From: Podospora pseudoanserina
Taxonomy: Eukaryota > Ascomycota > Sordariomycetes > Sordariales > Podosporaceae
Length of the DNA stretch: 64,000 nucleotides
Direction: 5' to 3'
Assembly: GCF_035222485.1 (NCBI RefSeq)
Contig: NW_026946672.1
Coordinates: 558,001-622,000, forward strand
How positions within the stretch are numbered: the stretch's first letter is position 1; the number at the start of each line of letters is the position of its first letter. The position numbers and the translations under genes were made by a program. Below are positions 46,729 through 57,191 of the stretch, piece after piece. Under the pieces are notes generated by a model, which was not told where the DNA came from, searched no databases, and saw only the letters and a list, made by a program, of their open reading frames with translations.

Positions 46729-47540
46729 TCAGGTGGCCGGCCGTGAACACTGCGGATTGCTTGAGAATACCACTCGGTCGCCGGGCTTGAAGTCAGGTTC
46801 GTGTCGGTGACGGTTTGCTTGAGCTGCCTGTCGCGGTGGAGATTTGACGATAGTGTCCTTGGCAAAGTTCACGCACCCTCTGATCAGTTGGGTAAACTTC
46901 TGAGCGTCTTCTTGGGTCTTGCGTTCACTTCGAGGTAAATCAGTCCATTCCTTGGTTCGCACTTGCCAGTTAAACTACATCCTCGTCGGAAAGCCGAACA
47001 ATACTTCCTGCTCTCTACCAGAAGAGTATTTAGGGTATTCTGGATATCTGTGAGCCATTGTCCTTCTCCAGGTATTCTTCCAGTATCCACTCCTAAAAAC
47101 GAGTTGTTGCTCTTTGATCAGGACCCTTCCAGATGTGTGGGGTCCCACCGGTTCGTACCGTAGGACTTTTTCCTGCCGGTGATGATCATTTCGTTGCGAT
47201 GTTACACGCCTGGCAGTTGTTTTCTTCTTGGGTTTTTTCGCCTCTCATGTTGAATGCTCCTCAAACTAGTGGCTTACCCTCAGGAAGAAGTCTGCCAAGA
47301 CGGTCCACAATTATTAACACCTTAGCACGTATATTAACATGGCTTACTCCAACCGTCCCACAAGCTCCGATATATCTCTTCGGATTTACGGTTTTCGATC
47401 CACCACTTGGCGCTATGCATCTGCCCTTGCCAGGTTGCAAGGAAGCCTTGCAAAGCCAAGCTCCCGGTTTCCTTGCAAGGAGTCCAGCCGCCAAAAATGA
47501 CTCTGTGTGAAGTAGAAGCCAGTTTTGGAGGCAGATAACG
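46729..47540 (-). pseudogene. Ty3/gypsy pol fragment
   Basis: On the - strand, VLIIVDRLGRLLPEG (integrase start, DRL) at about 47290, then CQACNIATK near 47210, then GQWLTDIQNTLNT, and downstream AQANRHRHEPDFKPGDRVVFSS at about 46745-46810, the usual segment after the integrase core. The order is partly scrambled and stops are frequent, so several pieces of decayed Pol are present. The solo LTR inserted beside it. Confidence 0.6.
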
Positions 47541-48110
47541 TCCACCTATAGTTCAAGATCGTGCTCTCAGAGCTGCTTCGAAAGCCTAACCATATAGTTA
47601 TGTAAGAATCTGAAAGCGTGGGTTCTTGTTTGCATTAAAATTAAAAACCATTTATTGCCTCAATAGAGGCAGCGGTTTTTTATGTTACCTATGTCAAAAT
47701 AGAAAAGCTGTTTCTGGCTTCAGCCAAGGAGACCATCGCTGCCTACACGGGCAAAATGAAAAGGCCGTTTCTGGCTTTTCATATGGCCAGTGTGAAAATG
47801 TGATCTTCCATACAGTGCTCAATCAAGTTAGGAACAATCCAAGTTTTCGGTGATCCCGGATGCATGAACGGGAGAAGACTTGCCTGATTTAAACTAACTC
47901 AGAAACTGACTTAAGTAGAGACATTAGTTCCCTGTTATAGCTCTTATACCTAACATTACCTTAAACGGAATATTTAGTAATACAGCTAGGGTTATTTTCT
48001 AGTAACTCCACCAAAACCCCTCTGCAGTACTAATAACAATATCGTGGAATAGGTATATATTCCAGAAATAGCTCTGCCATGGTCTCCCTCCAGCCTGGTC
48101 TCAGGTGGAT
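47541..48110. other. Degraded repeat sequence
   Basis: No gene. The stretch at 47846-47900 (GTGATCCCGGATGCA, GACTTGCCTGATTT) matches 35043-35098, so it belongs to a dispersed repeat. Confidence 0.5.
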
Positions 48111-48114
48111 TCAA

Positions 48115-48318
48115 TCATTGCTCACCGTGCTCGGGGTTGCTCACCGTACTCGGGGTTTGCTCACCGTGCTCAGAACCTTGCTCACCATGCTTAGGGCCTG
48201 CTCAGGCTCTTGTTCCCCCTACTCAGGGGATCTCCACTTCTGCTCAGGTTAAAGCGGCGACTGCTCAGGTCCCAAAACGGATAATAGAAATCGCCCATGT
48301 CCAAATTCCGATATTGTT
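48115..48318 (+). repeat. B-end copy of the TIR element family
   Basis: TGCTCACCGTGCTCGGGG-type words at 48118-48210 precede TGCTCAGGTTAAAGCGGCGA (48241-48260) and a terminus at 48298-48318. The same order is found, complemented, at 24735-24628. Confidence 0.78.
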
Positions 48319-48607
48319 CTGGCTGTTCCAAAACCATCTATAGACTGCTTGGCGTCAGCGAGCCTTGATGCCAATCCAGCACCAACAAGCCAGTGCCTGG
48401 CTCGTGCAACGTGGCCATCGCCATTCGGAGCGTCGGAATTAGACTTGGACGAAAGGAGAAAACGATAAAAGATGGAGAGAAGGTGTTATTCAGCACTTTG
48501 ATGATGGTGTTTGATTTTGAAGGTATATCTAGCTGTAGACTGCTCACTCAACTTCAATTCCAGTATCCACCACCAGTTTCAGCAACCACATTCCGACTCT
48601 CACCAAG

Positions 48608-49732
48608 ATGAAGTTTTTCACCACAATTACACTAGCAGCTACTCTCTTCGCCCAGTCCACTGTCTCTCTGACCAAGTGGGATGACTGGGCCCATGGAAGA
48701 GTCGCCCTTGAAGACGTCTCAATACACTTTCGCTATGCCGGCAGTGGCCCCCCTTTGCTTCTCATTCATGGCAACCCTCAGTATAGCTTGACGTGGCAGT
48801 GGATTGGTCCCGTCCTTGTCGAATCCTTCACTGTCATCGCCCCGGATAACCGCGGAGCTGGGGATTCGTCCATCCCACCAGACGGCAACTACAGTGCCAC
48901 CGCGAGCGCTGCCGACCTCAAAGGTGTACTCGACTTTCTCAACATCACCGAGACCTACGTGTTCTCCCACGACAAGGGCGCAGGCATGGCAGTTGCCCTC
49001 GCCATTCAATACCCATCGCTTGTGAAGAGACTGGGTGAATATGTCCTGCCAGGCTTTGGATACGAGGCAGCTTCAGCCCCTGGGCCGTACTGGGACCTGT
49101 ATGGAAACTGGCAATTGGCTTTCTTCAGCGTCCCAGACGCAGCCGACTTCTTCATTTGAGGTCGTGAAAGAGAGATGCTTTCCTGGTATTTCTATCACGG
49201 CAGCTATTCGGGTGGATCGTCCATTTCGGAGGAGACGTTGAGTAGATATGCGACCTCCATCTCCAAGCCGGGGTACCTCCGGGCCATGTTCGGACCGTTC
49301 GAGAGCAGGATCGTGGCCGATGACGCAAAGTTCTTTACATCCACCATTGGGAAGAAGAAGCTGACTGTCCCGACACTTGCTCGGGGAGGCGAGGCGCTGA
49401 TGTCTTTCCTCACACGGCCCGCATTTGAGAATCTTACCGAGACTCTGGAAGTTGATATTGTGCTCAAAGCAGGACACTGGATCGGTGAGTCTTCCTCATG
49501 ACATGATGTTCTGGTAGATTAGTTGACTGGCACGTAAACAGTTGATGAGAACCCCATCTGGGTCGCCAACCATGTCGCCAGCTTCCTTGCCAAAGACAAA
49601 TCTCCCTTGCCAGTTGCGAACCTTTCAAGCCTGACGAACCAAGTGACGTTGACTGTGTGTCTTTACGGGACCCTGAGAAACTTTGCTTTGGCTGGGGGGG
49701 TATTCTGTAGTGTCTTGGCTGTCGCTGGCTAA
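48608..49732 (+). pseudogene. Secreted alpha/beta hydrolase (epoxide-hydrolase-like) with in-frame TGA
   Basis: Exons 48608-49484 and 49542-49732; the 57-nt intron has a GTGAGT donor and AACAG end, phase 1. MKFFTTITLAATLFAQSTVS is a signal peptide. HGNPQ (residue 54) and SHDKGAG with Asp122 are the oxyanion and nucleophile motifs; KAGHW gives the catalytic His. The C-terminus is hydrophobic (FALAGGVFCSVLAVAG), which could be a tail anchor. Codon 184 is TGA (49157-49159) between FFI and GREREMLSWYFYH, a conserved cap segment, and the frame continues unbroken on both sides. So a single nonsense change inactivates it. It starts 290 bp from the right border of the TIR-bounded segment. Confidence 0.83.
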
Positions 49733-50017
49733 TCGTTAGTGGGTGTTTTTTTGGGGTGGTTGATGGTCTAGGCAGCACCAAAACAGGCAAGATTCAGGGG
49801 GTGTTAGCAAATGAGGGAGCCTGGTTGACGCCACCTATTTCGGTATCCTTTGCGCAAGCTGAAAGCTAGATGGTCAAAGGGACGCGCAATCGTCAAATCT
49901 GTCTTTTTGTTTACCTTGTATAAACACTCGCGCATAATCTCTTCTTCTTTTTCCCTCACCATCAATGAACCGGGACTTCCGCTTTTGAACCGGGATTTCA
50001 ACTTTGATTTGTAACCA

Positions 50018-52139
50018 ATGTCGTCCACTCAAGAAATGGCTTCGAAAAATGACCGACCTGACCATGAATTTTGGAATGCCTTCATCCACGGCACTCTGCT
50101 TCCATGGCGTCACAGGGACTACGTTCGGGCTGCCTACATGACCATTCTTCTCCACGAAAATAGAGATCGCGGTCTCCTCGAGATAGCCAGCGACTTCGCC
50201 GCCAACATGCTTTTGTTGAAGCAGCGGGCGTCCCGGTTGAACCATCAGCCTGAGTCACGGTGAGTTTTCCTAGTCGTCACTGTCGTGATCTCAGTATCGT
50301 CTAACACTACGCAGAACAGAAACTGTTTTTTGGCTCTATCAAATCAAATCGGCTATTGAGGCTGCGCAAGGATCTTCAACTGATGACAAGCACTTCACAC
50401 CGCCCTCGTTCGACATGGTGCTCGCTAAACGCCCGGAACTCCTTGGCCGCAAGCTGATCGACCAGTACTACAGCGTGTATCTTCAGAACATGTGCTATAC
50501 TCATCGGTATTATGTTTTACCCAATCTCAAGCCTCTTGAGCCACCCAGAAAAGCTCCAAGGTCTTTCTTTGGGTTCGGCAACAACTCTGCGCCGGAACCT
50601 TTTGAGCACGAGCGCTATCTCAATATGGCCTTTGCCATTGTCCAGCGGTACCTGCGCGAGGGTGAAACCCGACGAAGAAGCTGGTTCATCGAGCGAGGGT
50701 TTGATGCCCTGCGTCAACAGTTCATGCGTATGAGGGCGCCAGTGGACGCTCGCACTGGGGTCTTTGCTGAAAAGTCATCTTCGGGTTTGGAACCATTTTC
50801 AGAAACAAAAGCCTACTTTTATGTCCAGCTTGTTCACATTGCCCTCACCAAGCTCACCACTGGTGGTCACCATGACATGGTTCAAAGAATGCGGTATCAA
50901 ACGTTCAAACGACTCTTCGGCATCGAACCCAACATCTGGAAGAAACACTACAGCGCGAAACGATGGACGAGTTTCAAAGCCCTCGGGGGTTTCCAGCCAC
51001 CTGATCTCAAGCCCCTCCCGGATACCATTGACGCTTCGTACAACAAGGGCAGCAGCATTTTCCTTACCGCTTTAGGAGGTTCTGGTGGCCCTTCCGATAC
51101 CGAAGAATCCATCAAACCCAAATCCTGGGACGACTTGTTTCTCAAAGAAGGCCTCGAACCCGAACTCCCCCTCGAAGAGGTCATCGCCTTCCACCGTTCC
51201 ATCCTCCTCGAAGACGCCAAATCCATCGACCCCACCGCCCCCCTATCCCCCTCCCACCTCCCTACCCCCGCCCACTTGCTCAAATACATATACACCACCC
51301 TCCTCACCGCCAGCTCCATGGCCACCCTCCCAACCCGCGCAACCCACTGCCTCTCCACCCTCCTCCAGCACGCCCCCCTTCCCAAAACCCACCTAATCTT
51401 CTACCTAAACTACCTCCTCAACTTCTGCACCCCAGGCATAGAACTAGCCTACCCAGGCCTCTTCCCCTCGAACAAGACCCCCTCCTGGCAGGGAAAAATC
51501 CAGTTCCGTCCCATCACCACCACAACCACCACCAACCCAGAAACGAACAAAACAGAAACAAGACACACCCGGTATCACAACTGCCCTTGTCACAACGGCA
51601 CGCCGCTTCCTTATTATATTGGTCCATCGGCGTGTGAATACCCCGTTAACTTCCCCTATGAGCACCCACCTCAGTTATACCACGGTTGTTCCTGCCATAA
51701 GGAAGAAAAGATTGATCAGGATAAGCTGGCGGAGATTGTGGCGGGGATGTATGCCGAGAGAGAGGCGAGTGAGGTTTGGAAGGGGGGGCAGAGGGATGGA
51801 AACACGGGGTTTGGCAAGAAAAAGGTGAGAGATCGGGAGGAGATGTTTGTCGAGTGGGTTAGGCGGTGGCCTGAGTTGGTGTTTGTGGAGTTTTCGCCTG
51901 GGGGGGAGAAGAGGGGGTTGGTAGAGATTTGGGAGGGGAGGGAAAGGGAGATGATTATGTTGATGAGGGAGGAGGATGGGGGGGTGGGGGTTATGGGGGT
52001 GGTGCCAGTTGCGGATGGGGAGGGGGAAGAAGAGGGGGAGGGGGATGAAAAGACTTTGGCTGGGGATCGGGAGGTGAGGAGTGGAGACGAGGAGGATTGG
52101 GAGCTGTTGAGTCAGGCTGGGACGCTGTGTGAGAAATGA
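50018..52139 (+). CDS. Unknown fungal protein with Cys/His cluster
   Basis: Two exons, 50018-50259 and 50315-52139, encode 688 residues; the intron has GTGAGT, CTAAC and CGCAG, phase 2. I do not recognise a named domain. The N-terminal half is helical, with FIHGTLLPWRHRDYVRAAYM and DRGLLEIASDFAANML. In the middle there is a Pro-rich stretch (DPTAPLSPSHLPTPA) and a helical LPKTHLIFYLNYLLNFC. Around residues 455-500 lie CPCHNG, CEYP and GCSCHKEE, a spacing that could bind one or two metal ions. The C-terminus is Gly/Glu-rich, acidic and low complexity. No signal peptide or membrane segment. It ends 50 bp before the convergent DUF7708 pseudogene, so the two 3' ends may overlap as transcripts. 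Confidence 0.8.
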
Positions 52140-52189
52140 TTGTGGGATAAGACAGTTTTTCGCCGTTGAATGAAATTTGGCAGGCTCGT

Positions 52190-53869
52190 CTATGTCAACC
52201 GTAATGCTCGTCTCCCTGATGCTCTGCTTCGAATACCATTCATGCCTGCCCCCCGTCGGCTTTGTGTGCCTGACCTGGGACCCGTGACAGCGTTATTTGA
52301 AGGTGCTTTGATAACAAGATGATCACGTCGGTCCTCCGCAGATACCACAGGCCTGTTGGTCACCAAAATCACTCTCAGTCTCGTCTTTGCCCCTCTTTGA
52401 TCCAGCTGTCCAAACATTCTGGATGCAGCTTCCACCCAAGGAAACTCTTCCGCAATGTCAACGTCGATGACAATGTACAAATTGGCCACAGAGGCCAGTA
52501 GGCTTGCCAATATCAACCAATAGTCCTCTACCGTGACAGCTCTGTAGAAGCGTGTGCAGGCATTTGCTGCATCGAGCTCAGTCAGGACGGTCCCTGGAAG
52601 TTGCATTACCTGTAAGATCAGGTATTTCATCACCGAAGTAACTGGCACCTGCTTGGACTCGTAGTGTGGGATTTTCAGCGCCCATATAACTGGAATGTTG
52701 GAAGAGCGGAGAAGTGTCAGTGTCGATATGATCAGACCTCGGGTCTGGTCTCTCGAGTGATAGCCACCGCGAATGAGCGCCAAAGATCTGAGCTTCGAGG
52801 CGGATGAGAACGCCGTCAACTTGGAACTAGCCCAATCGAATGTGCATAAAAAGGCACCTCGGCCAGCTCTCTCAGTTGCCCTCTGAAGAGCTATGTTGCG
52901 TCTGTATGTTGTTTCTGGTTCCGGAAGGAGGTGATACTCCGCGGCTTGCCGAAGAGACTGACAAATTTGAGCAAACTGCAAATCGTTCAGACGGCAGTTG
53001 GTATCAATGAAGCTGTTGATCGCCCTACTTTCCAATCCTACTGCTTGGTTAACGATATTATCTCTCATGACTCAACGAGGATGGGAAAAACAACTCAAGA
53101 TTATGGCCTTCAGCTCTCTCACCTCCTCATGCATAACGGTAAGTTGGGAGCCTTCATTATCGATTTTGCGGTGAATCTCCCTTTGCTCGGCTTGTGAGCC
53201 AGAAGCGCTCAGGGTCTCAATCAGCTCAGATCGCTCTTTAACGTTTTCCAAAAGATCGGCATATCGCAGTTCAGATGGGCGGGACAACGAGTGCCAGATG
53301 TGCTTCAGCTTCCCTTCCTCGTACCATCTTTTGCTTCGTACCAGGAACTTGATAATGTTGGCATATAGCTCAGCGACGGCACGCTTCATGCGTTTGGTAG
53401 GATAAAGAATAAGTGATAGCTCTGCACGAGGGAGAATCGATCCAATCTGGCAAAGACCCTTGGCGAGGGTAGAACATGCATTTTCGTGATTGACAAACGC
53501 CTGAACGATCAGTCAGTCGACATTCTTTCAGTCAATGGTAAACAGAAAACTGAAACATACAACAAACAAGAACTTCATGGCACCCCAAGCCAAAGAAACA
53601 TACTCCGGGTTGTGTTGAATGAGACATTTCATCACATTGTCGTAGTGGCAGAGGAGATTAGAGAATTTGGTCAAGTACTCTCTAGTCTTTGATTTGACTC
53701 GAAGGGACTCGTACTTTTGCTGCGTTTCGGCCAGCGTAGCTTGAAGCTCTGCAAAGCCATGTGAACGAGATATGAATTGGCGCTTGTCTTGATCTTTGGT
53801 GAGATGGTCACGGTAGATGCAAATCGCTTCTTCAAACGCATCTGTAGCTGGGTCCAAGCTTCTACTCAA
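52190..53869 (-). pseudogene. DUF7708 / degenerate NACHT-like protein with in-frame TGA
   Basis: Readable exons are 53561-53869 (5' end unresolved) and 52190-53500, joined across a 60-nt intron with GTATGT and GTTCAG. The first part (DPATDAFEEAICIYRDHL, ATLAETQQKYES, YSLAWGAMKFLFV-type end) fits the fungal DUF7708 domain, which usually precedes NTPase-like modules. After TGA at 53072-53074 the same frame goes on with IDTNCRLNDLQFAQI and an NTPase-like region (LRSLALIRGGYHSRDQ, YIVIDVDIAEEFPW). No splice pair removes the stop in phase. A possible first exon (MSTSTTLSVSG, GFSFTEWFNADV, about 53915-54005) joins only with a one-base frame error. So the gene is probably dead. Confidence 0.68.
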
Positions 53870-54272
53870 TGCTTAGAATCACATATGATCGTAATGGTAA
53901 TTTGGGGTACCTGGGGAACAAACCCATCATCCACGTCAGCATTGAACCACTCAGTGAATGAAAAGCCACCGTGTCCAGAGACGCTTAAAGTGGTAGAGGT
54001 GGACATGAAAGGAGGATTGATTGTGCATGAGTTGAAGAACTTGATCGACAGAAGACAGAAGGCAAGGAGCATCTGCCAGGCGGAGAGGTTGCCTGCAAAA
54101 GCGCTGCGATTCTCACGTGATTTTCTCTGTTGGCTGCCACACCTTTCCCCTCTTTTCAAACGCAGGTATGCCTACGAGAGGTGCCAAGGCAGACTTCCTC
54201 GTCGCTTCACTACCTCATTACTTCTATTGTTTCAACGACGCCTACATACCTTAGACATCTTCTTGGGCCAGG

Positions 54273-57086
54273 ATGGCGTCTCGGTACGTATTTGTTTCTC
54301 GTTGTGTAAGAGCTTTCATGTGACTAAAGAACCGAGTAGACAACGTGGAGGATTCAATCCACCTCCTGGAAGACCGATCAGTCAAAGCGGCAGATCTGTG
54401 TCCCCTGCCAGGGCGACGTCCCCCGACCACCCTACCGATGACGAGGATGCCCTCCACAGCACTTTCACCATTTCACGGGACAAGACAAGAGAGAGCAACT
54501 TCCAAACCCAGCAACTTATTGCCGCAGGACAATCACAGGTACCACAACGGCATAGTCTTAGACCTATGACTTCCGGGGAGTTTACCGGCATGGAGCCACC
54601 TAAACATGAAGGTGAAATGCCATACTCTGATGATGAGGCGCCACCACCGCGGAGAACAACCTATGCCAACGGAATACCTGCCGTCCAGAGTTCAAGGTTT
54701 GCTCTCCAGCCAGAGCCATCCAAACATTACCAATCTCGTCCGACAAAGTCGAAAACACAACCCCAAAGGCTTGAAGCTGAACAGGAGGGTCTGCCCAAAA
54801 CCAAGGACGCTACCTCTACTGTGAGTCCTCAGGCTTGCAGCACAGAGGACAAAAAGGACCAATCCGATGACTTGGTGTGGGAAGTGGTATATCGAATCAA
54901 CAACCAGCATCTCTATCTTGCGCAACCCTACTATTCTGTTGACCACAACGGAGTGAGCTTATTACAGGGCGATCTCGGTCTGACCAGTTTGGCAAGACAT
55001 TTGGCACGAAAGCCAAACATTGCTTTTGTCGTCTTCCAAGATTATTACACGGTCGATTATTTGGATCAAGCTTCCGGAGCCAGACGGAATGGCCTGGGAT
55101 ATCCTCCCATGGGCCCAGGGATGGGAATGCCCGGGGGAGGGCCCTTAGTATCAACCCCGCCCCGTTCAACACAGCCATCTCCTTGGATCAACGAAACCGT
55201 GGGAGAGGCTGAAGACATTGAGACGCCCCCGATTTTTTTTGAATCTATTGAACCCGTCACCAAAGGAATGCGGGAGGCTCTGAAAGCCCTGCTTTCTTCC
55301 AAAAGTGTGTCCTTCATCCGCCAATCCCTCACCAACCCGCAGAAAGAGCTCGAAGCACCATACTTCTTTTGGTATTTTCTCAGAGATCAACAGGATGCGA
55401 TCCGTGAGTTGGCAGAGAAACATCAGTCACATCTCAGATTGCTGGGAAAGTACATCGAGAGTGCTTTCGGCAATACCTATCGTCATGTTGACGACCTTCT
55501 CAAACTCGGCAAGATTGAACTGAAGTATCTTCCGTTCCTCATCCGACCAGACGAGGTTTTGGTGACGACTATACGGTCATACGTCCGAGGCTACATTGCC
55601 AGTGCGATGGTTCAAATGGGGAAGCCCCCCGAACGGAGGCAAACTCCCGGCGTTCCTCCCCCTGCCGTGCAAGAAAACACATTCTTTTACGAGGTGCAGT
55701 GCTGGTGCTGGGTTTACAGTGGTTCATCTTTTGTGAGTCGAGACGTAACTCTCCGACTCACAAATGAGCTTGATGGAAACACACTCATGGACGAAGAGAT
55801 AGAGATCAGGACGCTCTTGGTATATCCTCTCCGGTTCGCTGAAGAGGGAGTCAAAGAGCATCTTGAGGCTGTTGGAAATTTTTGTTGGTCATCTAGAGTG
55901 AGGAAGTTGGTGGCCTACTTTGATGGGCATGTAGGTCCTCACCTAACCCCATTCTACTCGACACTGGCTGTGTCACAAGTACACATACCCTAACCTTTCT
56001 TAGGAAGCCGAACGCTTCATGATTGACACAGCCACATATCAAAAGCTCCATCCAGGTGGGATGCTTCGCCGAGATCCGGGATGCTTCGTTCTTGGGGAAG
56101 ACCCGGGGCTCGAGGACAACGATATCTATGCGTTTCCACCAGAGGTCAAAGGCTTCAATCTGCGACGCAAGGCCTGGGGTGAGTAGCACTTGCTTTTTCT
56201 TTTGCTACGACTTCATACTAACCTAGGCTATTTCACAGTTGATCTCGATGTTTCAAAAATCATAGAGGTCGAGTGGGACAAGAGAGCGTTTGAGAATCTC
56301 GTGCTGAGTGATGTGAAGACCAAGGACTTGATCAAAGCCCTCGTGACAACTCAAGTGGCCGCAGAAAAGGGGACTGACATCATCAAGGGTAAAGGGAAGG
56401 GCTTAATCCTCCTTTTGCATGGAGCACCCGGTACAGGCAAAACCTTTACCGCCGAGGCAGTGGCTGAGATTACGGAAAAGCCGCTGTACCGCGTGACATG
56501 TGGTGATATCGGGACAAGCCCAGAAAACGTTGAGCAATATCTCGAGTCTGTCCTTTACCTTGGCCAGATGTGGGGCTGCGTCGTCCTACTCGATGAAGCA
56601 GAGGTGTTCTTGGAGCAGCGTGGACTGGCAGATCTCAACCGCAACGCACTGGTTTCGGTCTTTCTCCGGGTTTTGGAGTATTACGACGGCATTCTCATAT
56701 TGACGTCCAACAGAGTGGGAACTTTTGACGAGGCATTCAAAAGTCGAATCCAGTTGTCAATTCACTATGATAATCTCAACATACCGCAGCGGAGGAAGAT
56801 TTGGCGAAACTTTTTGACCCGCCTGAAGGAGATCGACGCCGAGAGTATCGACTCTGAAGACATTTACGACAGTTTGGATGAGTTTGCCAAGATGGACCTG
56901 AACGGCCGTGCTATCCGGAATGCGATCACTACGGCAAGGCAGCTGGCAAAGCACAAGAACGAAGTCGTGAGCAGCTCGCATCTGCAGTATGTCATTGAGG
57001 TCGCTTCGAGGTTTGATGATTACATCAAGAATGTCCGGGAGGGACTGACGGATGAAGACTTTGCGAGAGACGGGGGTTATCGTTGA
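54273..57086 (+). CDS. AAA+ ATPase with DUF7025 domain
   Basis: Four exons: 54273-54283, 54340-55930, 56004-56178 and 56227-57086; 878 residues. Exon 1 is only 11 nt (Met-Ala-Ser and two bases of Arg); introns are 56, 73 and 48 nt. The N-terminal 190 residues are disordered, rich in Pro/Ser/Gln. A DUF7025-type region follows (WEVVYRINNQHLYLAQPYY, later YFDGH and ERFMIDTATYQKLHPGG). The C-terminal AAA module has Walker A GAPGTGKT (about 658-665), Walker B VVLLDEAE (about 711) and a sensor TSNR. These fungal proteins are NTPases of unknown process, probably remodelling protein complexes. The longer frame from 53777 is antisense to the neighbour and lacks splice sense. Confidence 0.88.
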
Positions 57087-57191
57087 TTGTTATCCCAATT
57101 GGATATTTGATTTATATGGCGATGTTTTTTATTCTATATATGCAGGATGATCTGGACAAGCGTACATGAGTTCCACACTTTAACGACTCTA

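Larger units (their letters stand above)
31674..48318 (+). mobile_element. Candidate 16.6 kb TIR-bounded cargo element (Starship-like layout, decayed)
   Basis: Left end 31674-31694 and right end 48298-48318 are imperfect inverted repeats: 17 of 21 positions agree by eye, with outer AACAATA shared and inner GGAATGTGCTCA against GGAATTTGGACA. Just inside, left has CTCGCCGCTTTATC (31714-31727) and right has TTAAAGCGGCGA (48249-48260). TGCTCA-type words flank both. The same two ends delimit the 1.2 kb element at 24628. Contents in order: A-end repeats, tandem duplication, DUF3435-type recombinase relic reading inward, MITE, copia integrase piece, gag piece, an unclassified transposon protein, inverted-repeat/LTR structure, NLR, DUF6601-like gene, solo LTR, gypsy pol piece, B-end repeats. 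No target-site duplication was found, so boundaries may be off by some bases. Confidence 0.5.

Noticed and set aside
49157-49159. Selenocysteine at the TGA of the secreted hydrolase
   Set aside because: The position is in the cap, not a redox site, and filamentous ascomycetes are not known to make selenoproteins.
53021-53074. 52-nt intron (GTGAGA...TTGAG) that would remove the TGA in the DUF7708 gene
   Set aside because: The join would change frame (TCATGA follows) and lacks a branch site.
53777-54272. N-terminal extension of the AAA ATPase
   Set aside because: It is antisense to the DUF7708 pseudogene and unlike the family; ATG 54273 with an 11-nt exon splices in frame.
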